A program made the translations under genes and the position numbers. A stretch of DNA of 64,000 bases from Streptomyces sp. NBC_00083 (GTDB lineage: Bacteria > Actinomycetota > Actinomycetes > Streptomycetales > Streptomycetaceae). The DNA is taken from contig NZ_JAPELY010000001.1 in assembly GCF_026343295.1 (NCBI RefSeq), forward strand, positions 3,162,001-3,226,000. Direction: 5' to 3'. Positions 18,038 through 26,362 of this stretch are shown here, piece by piece (within the stretch, counting starts at the first letter, position 1; each line of letters starts with the position of its first letter). The notes beneath the pieces are model-generated. The model was not told the origin of the DNA, did not search any database, and worked only from the letters and a program-made list of their open reading frames with translations.

Positions 18038-18274
18038 GACGCCACCGCCTTCGCTTTCGGCCCCCTCTCCAGCCAGGTTCTCAAGCCGGGCGAGCCGTGT
18101 CGCGTCGACGTGGGCGATGCGGTCCCGAGGCGTGGGTGCGGCGCCATGGGCGCCGCACCCATACACGTGTCGCCCGTACGGTCCAATCCCACACATGCGC
18201 TCGGCGCTCCCCCCGGACAGTGGCCGGAGGGAGCGCCGAGTACGCCGGGACAACGGCGCTGCGACGGGGCTGAG

Positions 18275-18538
18275 TCAGCCTCGGCGCCCCGCGACCAGGC
18301 GGTACAGGAAGAGCACGATCACCGAGCCCACGACCGCGGTGATCCAGGTCGACAGGTGGAAGAAGCCCTTCATTCCGTCCACTCCGAAGACGAGCTGGCC
18401 GAGCCATCCGCCGAGCAGCCCGCCCACGATGCCGATCACGATGGTGACCAGACAACCGCCCGGGTCCTTGCCCGGAGTCAGCGCCTTGGCGATGGCTCCC
18501 GCGATGAGTCCGATGATGATCCAGGCGATGATGCCCAT
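18275..18538 (-). CDS. GlsB/YeaQ/YmgE-type stress response membrane protein
   Basis: An 87-residue protein with three hydrophobic segments: IIAWIIIGLIAGAIAKAL, CLVTIVIGIVGGLLGGWLGQL and ITAVVGSVIVLFLYRLV. The GKDPGG loop after the first helix is the signature of the family once called transglycosylase-associated. Members are small stress-induced membrane proteins of unknown mechanism. Purine-rich GGAAGCAGG precedes ATG 18538. It is a single gene next to Ku and other stress genes. Confidence 0.9.
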   Translation of the reverse strand: MGIIAWIIIGLIAGAIAKALTPGKDPGGCLVTIVIGIVGGLLGGWLGQLVFGVDGMKGFFHLSTWITAVVGSVIVLFLYRLVAGRRG

Positions 18539-18758
18539 GACGAAGACCTGCTTCCTTTCGTTCCATGGCCCGGCGGCGACGCCGACCGGGCGGTGACAGC
18601 GGGGAGCCGGCCCCCCGTTCGCCTTCTACGCCGTACCCCCGCAGCGGGTCCGCTCACGGGACCTACGGTCCCAGGACCGGGACCGAAGGTCCTGGTCGCA
18701 GCCGCACGGATGGGGGTACGAGGCGCGGAAATCGTTCCCGGTCCCGGAGTGGTCGCAC

Positions 18759-19895
18759 ATGCCGATGGAAGAAGATGGCGCCCGCCGCACGGCGGAAGAG
18801 GAAGCCGACCGCCCGGCCGCGGACGCCGCTGCCCACGGTGGGCACGGCGCGCACGCGAGGAAACGCGGGCCGCGCGAGGCGTGGGGCGACTTCAGGGGCT
18901 CCCCGTTCTTCCCGGCCGTCGTGCTCGTCTTCATCCTGTCCGCCGCGGCGGGCCTGTTCGCCGGCTCGTACACCTACTCCATGGCCAATCCGACCCCGCA
19001 CCACATCCCGACCGCGCTGGTCGCACCGCCCGGATCCGTGCAGGCCGAGAAGTTCGTGGCGGGCCTCGACAAGGCGCTCAACACCTCACTCGCACTCCAT
19101 CCGTACGAGGACGAGCGCGCCGCACGCCAGGCCATGGAGGAGCAGACCGTCTTCGCCATCGTCGACGTACGACCGGACGGGGTGCACATGGACGTGGCCG
19201 GCGCCGCCGGTGCTTCCGTGGCCCAGGTGCTCACCCAGGCCGCGCCCCCGGTCGCGAAGGCCATCGGCGTTCCGGTGACGATCACCGATGTGAAACCGCT
19301 GCAAAGGGGCGATCCGCGCGGCCTCGCGCTGTTCTACATCTCGCTCGCGGCGGTGGTGCTGGGGTTCGTCGGCTCCATCCAGCTGAGCGTGCACGCGCGG
19401 ACCCTGAACCCGCTGGAGCGGATCGCCTTCACGGTGGCGTACTCCCTGCTCGGCGGGTTCACGATCGCCGCCGTGGTCGACTGGGGGCTCGGCGCGGTGC
19501 GACTGCCGTTCATCGAGTCCTGGATGATCCTGGCGCTCACGATGTTCACCTCGGGCATGGTCTTCACCATGTTCAACACCCTGATCGGCCGGTGGGCCAT
19601 GCTGCCCACCTGGGGGCTCATGGTGCTGCTCGGCAACCCGTCGTCGGGCGGCGCGGTGTCCTGGCCCCTGCTGCCGTCGCTCCTGGGCCACGTCGGGCGC
19701 TGGCTGCCGCCGGGTGCCTCGGTCAACGCACAGCACACGGCGGTGTACTTCGCCGACGCCCAGCACGCCTTCCCGTTCCTGGTCCTCGCGGCCTGGTCGC
19801 TGCTGTCCTGCGCGGTGTTCTGGTTCTGGCGCCACCGTCACCCCGGGGGACGCGATCGCGGTGCGCCGGCCCACGGGGTGGCCGTCGGGGCGTGA
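18759..19895 (+). CDS. ABC-2/YhgE-Pip-like membrane protein (DUF3533-like)
   Basis: A 378-residue protein with a charged N-terminus, one membrane segment near residues 50-70 (FFPAVVLVFILSAAAGLFAGSYTYS), a large external domain with a LDKALNTSLALHPYEDERAA stretch, then five or so C-terminal helices from about residue 190. This topology matches YhgE/Pip-type ABC-2 permeases and the DUF3533 family. No ATPase gene is adjacent, so an ABC role cannot be claimed. ATG 18759 follows GGAG at a 10-base spacing; MEEDGARR six bases later is an alternative start. Confidence 0.75.
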   Translation: MPMEEDGARRTAEEEADRPAADAAAHGGHGAHARKRGPREAWGDFRGSPFFPAVVLVFILSAAAGLFAGSYTYSMANPTPHHIPTALVAPPGSVQAEKFVAGLDKALNTSLALHPYEDERAARQAMEEQTVFAIVDVRPDGVHMDVAGAAGASVAQVLTQAAPPVAKAIGVPVTITDVKPLQRGDPRGLALFYISLAAVVLGFVGSIQLSVHARTLNPLERIAFTVAYSLLGGFTIAAVVDWGLGAVRLPFIESWMILALTMFTSGMVFTMFNTLIGRWAMLPTWGLMVLLGNPSSGGAVSWPLLPSLLGHVGRWLPPGASVNAQHTAVYFADAQHAFPFLVLAAWSLLSCAVFWFWRHRHPGGRDRGAPAHGVAVGA

Positions 19896-19929
19896 CCTCC
19901 ACGGACTCGCGGCGGCACCGGGCAGCACT

Positions 19930-19958
19930 TCGCCCCGCCGGCAGGGCCGACGGGGCGA
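19930..19958. terminator. Convergent hairpin
   Basis: Perfect 8-base arms TCGCCCCG (19930-19937) and CGGGGCGA (19951-19958) between the convergent membrane protein and hydrophobic-peptide genes. It could serve both directions. Confidence 0.5.
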
Positions 19959-19980
19959 GACGGTGTGGCCGGCGTCTGTG

Positions 19981-20142
19981 TTACCAGCGGTACCAGCGAC
20001 CGCTTCCGCCACGGGGGCGCGCGATGAACCCGATGAGCCAGATCACCAGGACCACGATGGCGATCCACCACAGCGCCTTCAGTGCGAAGCCGGCACCGAA
20101 GAGGATCAGGGCGAGCAGCAGAACGAGAAGCAGGGGAACCAT
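19981..20142 (-). CDS. 53-aa hydrophobic membrane protein (copy A)
   Basis: The product begins VPLLLVLLLALILFGAGFAL, continues with a second hydrophobic segment and ends with the basic tail RPRGGSGRWYRW. It resembles the small hydrophobic (Lmo0937/DUF5670-like) proteins common in actinomycetes. The ATG at 20142 lies 9 bases after GGAGG; an ATG six bases earlier is possible. A second copy at 46427-46588 differs at two residues only (Ile to Val twice) and shares the ribosome-site region and part of the upstream leader, pointing to duplication. Function unknown; stress association is inferred from neighbours. Confidence 0.8.
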   Translation of the reverse strand: MVPLLLVLLLALILFGAGFALKALWWIAIVVLVIWLIGFIARPRGGSGRWYRW

Positions 20143-20335
20143 AGTCATCAACCTCCGGTCCACCGTGTGCCCGGTACAGCGAGGGCCACGCATTGCGATC
20201 GACGTGCTTCATGTTCACCCTTCCTGACACGACGGGCCACTTGTGGAGCACGGGCGATCCGGGGGTTTGAACGCGCCGTATCGGGCGAGGTGTGGGGAGG
20301 TCAAGCCAAGAGCTCAATGTGCGGGAGTGGTTTTT

Positions 20336-20509
20336 GTGTCGGGTGACCAGAAGGCCGAAGCCAAGGTCGAGCAGGCCAAGGGCAAGGTCAAGGAGACGGC
20401 GGGCCGGGCCGTGGGCAACGAGCGACTCGAAGCCGAGGGCGGCGCCGAGCAGGCCAAGGGCGACGCACGCGAGGCCAAGGAGAAGGCCAAGGACGTCTTC
20501 AAGGACTGA
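20336..20509 (+). CDS. CsbD family stress protein
   Basis: A 57-residue hydrophilic protein: VSGDQKAEAKVEQAKGKVKE followed by TAGRAVGNERLEAEGGAEQ and a Lys-rich end. This is the CsbD fold pattern; CsbD is controlled by the general stress sigma factor in Bacillus and its biochemical role is unknown. GTG 20336 is chosen because GGGAG lies 8 bases upstream and family members begin at this point; the frame is open from 20243. A strong hairpin follows 42 bases after the stop. Confidence 0.9.
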   Translation: MSGDQKAEAKVEQAKGKVKETAGRAVGNERLEAEGGAEQAKGDAREAKEKAKDVFKD

Positions 20510-20551
20510 TCGGCGATCAGCGGGTGCTGATCGGTTCGACGGCACATGGCG

Positions 20552-20580
20552 GGGCCCAGCCGGAACACCCGGCTGGGCCC
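20552..20580 (+). terminator. Strong hairpin after csbD-like gene
   Basis: Perfect 12-base arms GGGCCCAGCCGG and CCGGCTGGGCCC around AACAC. It is the clear transcription end of the CsbD gene. The following stretch up to 20901 (about 320 bases) has no supported gene and holds only the short GCACAG array and the promoter region of the RsbQ-like operon. Confidence 0.75.
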
Positions 20581-20694
20581 GCATGTGTGCGCAGACGGTG
20601 GTTCGGGCGGTGGCTCCGGGCCGCACTCCCGCCCGTCACCTCACCCGCAAGCGCGCCCACGACGGGCATCACCACCGGCGCCACGACCGTAGTC

Positions 20695-20728
<34 letters not shown>

Positions 20729-20901
20729 CGGAACCCGCACCCGGCGCCCACCCCGCCTCGGGCCCCCGCATCTGCCGAGGCGCCCGTGCGTCCCCCGCGC
20801 GGCACCTGCCCGAAACGCGGCCGAACCCGCAGGTGGACATGGGTGGAGGCATGGCGCGGGGTTGATCGCAGGACTTGGGACACGTGAGGGGACTTGAGAG
20901 A

Positions 20902-21714
20902 ATGGCGTTCATGGATATCGCGCGCAGGAACAACGTCACCGTCACCGGCAACCCGCAGGGGCGCCCGGTGGTTCTGGCGCACGGGTTCGGCTGTGACCAG
21001 AACATGTGGCGCCTGACGGTTCCCGCACTCGCCGACGACTACCGGGTGGTGCTGTTCGACTACGTGGGCGCGGGCCGCTCGGACACGTCCGCGTTCTCCG
21101 AGGACCGTTACGGCTCGCTGAGCGGGTACGCCCGTGACGTGGTCGAGGTGTGCGAGGAGCTCGACCTGCGCGACGCGGTGTTCGTGGGCCACTCCGTGAG
21201 CTCCATGGTCGGGGTGCTGGCCGCCGCGGAGGCTCCCGAGCGGATCGGCGCGCTGGTCATGGTCGCCCCGTCGCCGCGCTACATCGACGAGGACGGGTAC
21301 CGCGGCGGGTTCAGCGCCGAGGACATCGACGAGCTGCTCGCGTCCCTCGAATCGAACTACCTCGGATGGTCGGCGGTCATGGCGCCGGTCATCATGGGAC
21401 ACGAGGACCGGCCCGAGCTCGGCGAGGAACTGAAGAACAGCTTCTGCGCCACCGACCCGGAGATGGCGCGCGTCTTCGCCCGGACCACCTTCCTGTCCGA
21501 TTCGCGGGACGACCTGAAGACGGTGACGGTGCCGACGCTCGTCCTGGAATGCCTTCAGGACGCCATCGCGCCCCGCGAGGTCGGCGCCTTCGTGCACGAG
21601 GCGATCCCGGGCTCGACCCTGATCACCCTCGACGCGACCGGGCACTGCCCCCACCTGTCCGCCCCCGAGGCCACCAACGAAGCGATCCGGGGCTTCCTGG
21701 CCGGCCTGCGATGA
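20902..21714 (+). CDS. Alpha/beta hydrolase, RsbQ-like
   Basis: A 270-residue alpha/beta hydrolase. VVLAHGFGCDQNMW is the oxyanion loop, FVGHSVSSMVG carries the serine nucleophile, and DATGHCPHLSAPEA supplies the histidine; the acidic residue is expected in LVLECLQDAIA. This HGFGCDQ...GHSVSS pattern is characteristic of RsbQ, the hydrolase needed for energy-stress activation of RsbP in Bacillus. The stop overlaps the ATGATG start of a PAS-PP2C phosphatase, reproducing the rsbQ-rsbP order. ATG 20902 or ATG 20911 may be the start; the ORF opens earlier with TTG. Assigned by motif plus context. Confidence 0.88.
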   Translation: MAFMDIARRNNVTVTGNPQGRPVVLAHGFGCDQNMWRLTVPALADDYRVVLFDYVGAGRSDTSAFSEDRYGSLSGYARDVVEVCEELDLRDAVFVGHSVSSMVGVLAAAEAPERIGALVMVAPSPRYIDEDGYRGGFSAEDIDELLASLESNYLGWSAVMAPVIMGHEDRPELGEELKNSFCATDPEMARVFARTTFLSDSRDDLKTVTVPTLVLECLQDAIAPREVGAFVHEAIPGSTLITLDATGHCPHLSAPEATNEAIRGFLAGLR

Positions 21715-23024
21715 TGTGCCGCAACGGGGAGCACCCCGATCCGCACGAGGCCGAAGCGGGCCGGACCGCGGACGCCGCGTTCGCCGCGCTCCTGGAGGAC
21801 AGCGTCGACGAACTGTACGAGTGCGCGCCGTGCGGCTACCTCTCCACCCTGATGGACGGCACCATCGCCAAGATCAACACCACCCTGCTGGAGCTGCTCG
21901 GCCTGGAACGCGACGCCGTGGTGGGCCGGTTGCGCTTCACCGACCTGCTGACCGTCGGCGGCAAGCTGTACCACGAGACGCACTTCGCGCCGCTGCTGCG
22001 CATGCAGGGCGAAATCGGTGGCATCGCCCTGGAGATGAAGCAGTCCGGCGGCGGCCGCCTGCCGGTACTCGTCTCCTCGACCCTCAAGCGCGGCGGCAGC
22101 GGAGAGCCCCTCCTGATCCGCACCACCGTCTTCGACGCCCGGGACCGCCGGGCGTACGAAGAGGAACTGCTGCGCGGCCGCAAGGCGGCGGAAGCCGCAC
22201 GCAAGCAGGCCGACGAGGCCCGCAGACAGGCGGAGGCCGACCGCGCCCGCCTCCAGGACGCCCTCGCCGTGCTCCAGCAGTCCCTGCTCCCCGACACCCT
22301 GCCGAAGGTCGCCGGGATGGAGACGGCCGCGTACTACCACACGGCCCATCCCGAGCGCCTGGGCGGCGACTTCTACGACGTCTTCCCCATCGGCGGAAAC
22401 AGGTTCGCCTTCTTCCTCGGAGACGTGTGCGGCAAGGGCCCCCAGGCCGCCGCCGTCACCTCCCTCACCCGCTACACCCTGCGCGCCGCCGCCCTGCACG
22501 ACCCCGACCCGGTCTCCGCGCTGACCACGCTCAACACGGTGCTCCACGCGCGGTACGCCGGCGGCGGTGACCCGCGGTACTGCACCGCGGTCTTCGGCAC
22601 CCTGGACCCCGACCCCGAGACGGGCAACGTCTCCGTCCACCTCGCTTCGGGCGGTCACCCTCCGGTCATCGTCGTGCGGGCCGACGGCTCGGCGGACTTC
22701 CTGCCCACGCCCGGCGGCCTCCTCGTGGGCATCCTGCCCGCCGCGCGCTTCACGGCCGCCACAACCGTGCTCACCCCCGGCGACACGCTCCTGCTCTACA
22801 CCGACGGCATCACCGAGGCCCGCACCGGAGAGGACCGCAACAGCCTGTACGGGGACGAGGCCCTGCTGGCCTTCGCCGCCGGGCACGCCGGCAAGCCCCC
22901 GGACGCCGTCATCCAGGCCCTGACCGGCCTCCTGAACAGCTTCGGTGAAGGCCTCGACGACGACACCGCCCTGCTCGCTCTCGGCGTCCCCGCCGCCAAC
23001 CCGCAGACGAGAAGCCCCGAATGA
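21711..23024 (+). CDS. PAS-domain PP2C (SpoIIE-type) phosphatase, RsbP-like
   Basis: A 437-residue protein. Residues about 25-145 form a PAS-type sensor (YECAPCGYLSTLMDGTIAKI), residues about 145-190 a Lys/Ala/Arg-rich coiled coil, and 190-430 a SpoIIE-like PP2C domain with LGGDFYDVFPIGGNRFAFFL, GDVCGKGPQAAAVTS and LLLYTDGITEAR, including the metal-binding aspartates. Role: dephosphorylates an anti-anti-sigma STAS protein, releasing a sigma factor. The start overlaps the RsbQ-like stop and its own stop overlaps the next gene by 4 bases (ATGA), so all three genes are translationally coupled. Confidence 0.9.
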   Translation: MMCRNGEHPDPHEAEAGRTADAAFAALLEDSVDELYECAPCGYLSTLMDGTIAKINTTLLELLGLERDAVVGRLRFTDLLTVGGKLYHETHFAPLLRMQGEIGGIALEMKQSGGGRLPVLVSSTLKRGGSGEPLLIRTTVFDARDRRAYEEELLRGRKAAEAARKQADEARRQAEADRARLQDALAVLQQSLLPDTLPKVAGMETAAYYHTAHPERLGGDFYDVFPIGGNRFAFFLGDVCGKGPQAAAVTSLTRYTLRAAALHDPDPVSALTTLNTVLHARYAGGGDPRYCTAVFGTLDPDPETGNVSVHLASGGHPPVIVVRADGSADFLPTPGGLLVGILPAARFTAATTVLTPGDTLLLYTDGITEARTGEDRNSLYGDEALLAFAAGHAGKPPDAVIQALTGLLNSFGEGLDDDTALLALGVPAANPQTRSPE

Positions 23025-23359
23025 GCCCACTCAAGATCACCTCCCGAGACTCCGCGACCGGCCCCGTCCTGGCGGTCTCCGGCGAACTCGACTACGCCAG
23101 CGCCGAAGGCCTGCGGGACCTGATCGCCGCGACCACCCTCGAACCCGGGCAGCGCCTCGTCCTGGACCTGGGCGGCATGGACTTCTGCGATTCGAGCGGC
23201 GTCAGCGCCCTGATCGCCGCCCACAACCACGCCCAGGCGGCCCAGGCCCACGCGGCGCTCGCGGCCGTGCCCGCCAACACCCTGCGCATCCTGCGCATCG
23301 TCGGCCTGGACCAGATCTTCCCGCTGTACCCCGACAGTGCCACGGCCACCTGCGCCTGA
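23021..23359 (+). CDS. STAS anti-sigma factor antagonist, RsbV-like
   Basis: A 112-residue STAS protein. VLAVSGELDYASAEGLRDLI is the first strand-helix unit and MDFCDSSGVSALIAA holds the phospho-acceptor serine (DSSGV). In partner switching, the unphosphorylated form binds an RsbW-type kinase and frees its sigma factor. It is coupled by ATGA to the RsbP-like phosphatase, its expected activator. The cognate kinase is not in the operon; the RsbW-like genes at 44662 and 45242 are candidates only by family. Confidence 0.92.
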   Translation: MSPLKITSRDSATGPVLAVSGELDYASAEGLRDLIAATTLEPGQRLVLDLGGMDFCDSSGVSALIAAHNHAQAAQAHAALAAVPANTLRILRIVGLDQIFPLYPDSATATCA

Positions 23360-23377
23360 CGCACACGTGGTGACCAG

Positions 23378-24583
23378 CTAGTCCGCCACGACGTCCCTGA
23401 CGAAGACGATCCCGTCGGTCGTCGCCAAGTGGGCGGGGTCGAACGGCGCGTAGCCGAACCAGGGAGACACGCGGGGTGTCGGCGGTGTGGGGGCGAGGGA
23501 GGCGGCGAGCGCGGGTGCGTCCACGAGGCAGCGGTCCTGCGGCTGGGCGTACAGCAGCCCCTCGACGCTCGCCGGAGGCGGGGCCTCCACCCCTTGGTGG
23601 CTGATCGTGCCGACAGCGGTGGCGAGGAAGGCGTAGTCCCTGCCCAACCGTGCGCCGACGAGAGCCCCGGCGCTCCACCACTCCAAGCGCGCCCCGCCCA
23701 TCCGCATCGCGCTCCTGTCCCGCTGGAGATGCGCGTTGTGGGCATGGACGAGCCCCGGTCCACGTTCGGCGACGGCGGCGAGATTCTCCGCCATCATCCG
23801 GTCCCGCAGGGCGACCAGCCGGGTCATGCGGTTCGGTGAGGTGTCGGCCATCCAGGAGTGGTAGCGCAGCAGACCGGTCGCGGTACGTCCGTACAGACGG
23901 GCCCGGTCCCAGGCGTCCCACGAGGACGCCGCGATCAGCTGCGGCGTCTGCTCCTCGAAGAGCGCCACCAGGTCGTCGGCGAGCAGCCGCAACTCCTTGG
24001 CCTCGGCCGACCGTCCGAAGGACCGGGCCGGGTCCGTCATCGCGGCCGGCTCGGTCCACACGTCGTCGGCGCCGAGCAGGCGGTCGAGCGTTGCCTCGGT
24101 GCAGGGGAGCAGATCCGCGCCCACCTGGTGGGACAGGTAGAAGTGCAGCGCGGTGAGGGCCTCGCGGGGGCTCGCGGCCTCGGTCATCTCCAGGGGGCCG
24201 TCGATGCCGGCGAACCGGAGCCGGTCGGATGCGGGCCGGCCGTCGTTGAACGCGCGCATCCACTGGACGAGTTCGCGGTTGGCCGCGCAGTCGTTGAACC
24301 ATGTGTGGCTGAACCCGTGGGCCATGACGTCGCCGAGCGTGCCGCTGCCCGAGGTGACGTAGTCGTCCACGAGCAGGCCTTTCGTGCAGTCGCTCTCGAG
24401 CGCGATCGTGCGGTAGCCCTCGTGCTCGACGAGGTGCCGGAAGAGTTCGTTGCGCAGGTCGAGCAGGGTGGCCTCACCGTGGGTGGGTTCCCCCAGGGCG
24501 AGCAGCCGGGGACGGGTCGGGAGCAGCTTCATGACGGTGGCCGCATCCACGGCGTGCACGGCGTCCTTGATGTCGATTGCCAT
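23378..24583 (-). CDS. Erythromycin esterase family protein
   Basis: A 401-residue protein. LLALGEPTHGEATLLDLRNELF, TIALESDCTKGLLVDDYV and LVHAHNAHLQRDR carry the paired histidine and glutamate motifs of the EreA/succinoglycan-biosynthesis hydrolase family. Family members open macrolide lactones, but most actinobacterial homologs are uncharacterised. It is divergent from a MerR-type regulator over 58 bases, an arrangement expected of a regulator-controlled resistance gene. The ATG at 24583 has only a weak ribosome site. Confidence 0.88.
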   Translation of the reverse strand: MAIDIKDAVHAVDAATVMKLLPTRPRLLALGEPTHGEATLLDLRNELFRHLVEHEGYRTIALESDCTKGLLVDDYVTSGSGTLGDVMAHGFSHTWFNDCAANRELVQWMRAFNDGRPASDRLRFAGIDGPLEMTEAASPREALTALHFYLSHQVGADLLPCTEATLDRLLGADDVWTEPAAMTDPARSFGRSAEAKELRLLADDLVALFEEQTPQLIAASSWDAWDRARLYGRTATGLLRYHSWMADTSPNRMTRLVALRDRMMAENLAAVAERGPGLVHAHNAHLQRDRSAMRMGGARLEWWSAGALVGARLGRDYAFLATAVGTISHQGVEAPPPASVEGLLYAQPQDRCLVDAPALAASLAPTPPTPRVSPWFGYAPFDPAHLATTDGIVFVRDVVAD

Positions 24584-24592
24584 GGATTCAAC

Positions 24593-24632
24593 GGTATCCT
24601 TGAAGCTTCGGTGGAGACTTTCCAGCGATACC
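24593..24632. promoter_or_regulatory. Shared operator/promoter between esterase and MerR-type gene
   Basis: In the 58-base divergent gap, GGTATC (24593-24598) and GATACC (24627-24632) form an inverted repeat, and GAAGCTTC (24602-24609) is an 8-base palindrome between them. MerR proteins bind dyads placed within an unusually spaced promoter of the divergently oriented target, so this is a plausible site. Exact binding half-sites are not established. Confidence 0.45.
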
Positions 24633-24641
24633 CTCGGGGAA

Positions 24642-25394
24642 ATGACCCAGAACCTTAAAACCGGTCATCGGCTGAGGCCGGTGGACCTTGCGCGCGATCA
24701 CGGTCTCTCGACGCAGGCGGTCAGGAACTACGAGGAGGCCGGCGTCCTCCCGGCCGCGGAGCGGACTCCGCACGGCTACCGCGTCTATACGCCTCTGCAC
24801 GCGGCGGCCCTGCGTGCCTTTCTCGCGCTGGTCCGGGGCCACGGACACGGCGGAGCCACCTCCATCATGCGAGCGGTGAACGAGGGCTCGGAGGAGGAGG
24901 CGTACCGGCTCATCGACGAAAGCCACGCGCAACTCCTCGACGACCGCCGAACCCTCCGGGCAGTGGAGAGCGCCCTGCGCGACCTGGCACCGGTGCCGTC
25001 CGGATCCCTCGCGGCACCCGGACCGCCCTCGGTCCGCGGTGCACGGCCCGGCGGCCTGTTCATCGGGCCCCTGGCGGCGCAGCTCGGCATCGTCCCGGCG
25101 ACGCTGCGCGCATGGGAGGAGGCCGGCCTGGTCCACCCCCGCCGTGACCCGCTGACCGGGTACCGCGTATATGACGAGCCGGCCGTACGGGACGCCCGCA
25201 TGACCCACCAACTCCGGCGCGGCGGCTACCCGTTGGAGCAGATCGCCCCGCTGATCACCCAGGTACGCGCAGCCGGCGGCCCGGAACCCCTGGAAGCCAC
25301 CCTGGCAGCCTGGCACGCCCGCCTGGCCGCGCGGGGGCGGGCCCTGCTGACGGGGGCCGCGGAGTTGGACGCGTACCTCCGCCGGCGGGGCTAG
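24642..25394 (+). CDS. MerR-type regulator with two MerR HTH domains (TioE-like)
   Basis: A 250-residue regulator. Residues about 8-75 (RPVDLARDHGLSTQAVRNYE, then YRVYTPLHAAALRAF) form one MerR winged-helix domain. A second MerR-like domain occurs at about 135-205 (LAAQLGIVPATLRAWEEAG, then YRVYDEPAVRDARM). Double-MerR proteins of this kind are known as the TioE family in actinomycetes, some tied to antibiotic resistance. ATG 24642 follows CGGGGA. It is divergent from the erythromycin-esterase-like gene and is probably its regulator. Confidence 0.85.
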   Translation: MTQNLKTGHRLRPVDLARDHGLSTQAVRNYEEAGVLPAAERTPHGYRVYTPLHAAALRAFLALVRGHGHGGATSIMRAVNEGSEEEAYRLIDESHAQLLDDRRTLRAVESALRDLAPVPSGSLAAPGPPSVRGARPGGLFIGPLAAQLGIVPATLRAWEEAGLVHPRRDPLTGYRVYDEPAVRDARMTHQLRRGGYPLEQIAPLITQVRAAGGPEPLEATLAAWHARLAARGRALLTGAAELDAYLRRRG

Positions 25395-25545
25395 GTCGTC
25401 AACGGGCGGTGGCCATACGATCGTTGCGAGGTCACCATCGGTGCTTTGACGAAATTAAGTACGCACCAAAACGTCTTCCCCGCACGGAAGTTGATGCATA
25501 CGGTCGCCCTTGTCAGTCGGCAGGACAATGCCAAGGAGGGACACC

Positions 25546-25770
25546 ATGAACCCCAACGTCAGAGCCGCGGCCGCCACGGCCGCGCTCGTCACCGGGCTGC
25601 TCGCCGCCGGTGGTGTGGCCAACGCCGCGGAGAGAACCGATGCCCAGAACCTCTCCGCGCACATCCAGAAAGCCGTCGTCGCCGAGCAGCAGCTCGGTGG
25701 AACGACCGGCGGCCCCATACTCGGCCTCTTCCTGACCGCGCCCGACGACGCCGAGACCGCGTCCTCCTGA
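25546..25770 (+). CDS. Small secreted hypothetical protein
   Basis: A 74-residue protein with a clear signal peptide: Arg near the N-terminus, then the hydrophobic core AAAATAALVTGLLAAGGVANA with an Ala-x-Ala-type cleavage site before AERTDAQ. The mature part is about 45 residues with no cysteine (ending FLTAPDDAETASS). AAGGAGGG precedes ATG 25546. The AT-richer 150 bases upstream are the probable promoter. Followed after 19 bases by the cysteine-rich gene. Function unknown. Confidence 0.75.
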   Translation: MNPNVRAAAATAALVTGLLAAGGVANAAERTDAQNLSAHIQKAVVAEQQLGGTTGGPILGLFLTAPDDAETASS

Positions 25771-25789
25771 CGCCGCGGAGGCGCGCACC

Positions 25790-26257
25790 GTGGACCGTCA
25801 AGGCGAAGACCACATCACCTGGTGCCCGAGCGGTGACGCCGACCGCCCGGAATCCGTAGTCCTCGGCGTCAGGTCGGGAGAGAACGGGCACGTCGTCTAT
25901 CTGGACCGGCCCGTGCCGGCGGCGGACGCGCTGCCCGGCATCCCCGAGGGCATCGCGCCCCACCGGGTGCTCCGGTTCGCCTCGCACTGCACCTCCGCCT
26001 GTGCGAACCGGGTGGGCGACGACTGCGGTCTGATCCAGCGCATCCAGACGCTGCCGTCGCCGCGCGACTCGGGCGCCGTGCCGCGGTGCCACCTCCGCCC
26101 GCACTGCAAATGGTGGAGTCAGACGGGAGTCGACGCCTGCCACCGCTGCCCCGCCCTCGCCACGCTCAACTCCGCCGACGACCAACTCGCCGCGCTGGTC
26201 GCCGATCCGGCCACGACCGTGGAGCAGTTGGAGAGCTGGATCGCCGCGGCGGAGTGA
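25790..26257 (+). CDS. Cysteine-rich hypothetical protein
   Basis: A 155-residue cytoplasmic protein not recognised. Cysteines occur at residue 12 and in motifs CTSACANRVGDDC, CHLRPHC and CHRCPA, eight in all, with nearby histidines, a pattern that suggests a zinc or Fe-S site. The C-terminal 35 residues look helical. GTG 25790 follows GGAGG 19 bases after the secreted-protein stop, so the two are probably co-transcribed. A strong bidirectional hairpin follows. Confidence 0.7.
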   Translation: MDRQGEDHITWCPSGDADRPESVVLGVRSGENGHVVYLDRPVPAADALPGIPEGIAPHRVLRFASHCTSACANRVGDDCGLIQRIQTLPSPRDSGAVPRCHLRPHCKWWSQTGVDACHRCPALATLNSADDQLAALVADPATTVEQLESWIAAAE

Positions 26258-26296
26258 GCCACCCGGGAACCCGGCGGGCTCCGGCCCGTGAGCGGC

Positions 26297-26323
26297 GCCC
26301 CGGCCGACATCGCCGGCCGGGGC
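26297..26323. terminator. Hairpin between convergent genes
   Basis: Perfect 10-base arms GCCCCGGCCG and CGGCCGGGGC around a 7-base loop, between the cysteine-rich gene and the DUF2207 gene that converge here. Confidence 0.7.
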
Positions 26324-26362
26324 CACAGCGCCGAAGGGCGCTGAAGTGGCAGGCGGAACAGG

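Noticed and set aside
20270..20300. SigB-type promoter upstream of csbD (GTTT-14-GGGCGA)
   Set aside because: The -10 differs from GGGTAY at two key bases, so it was not annotated.
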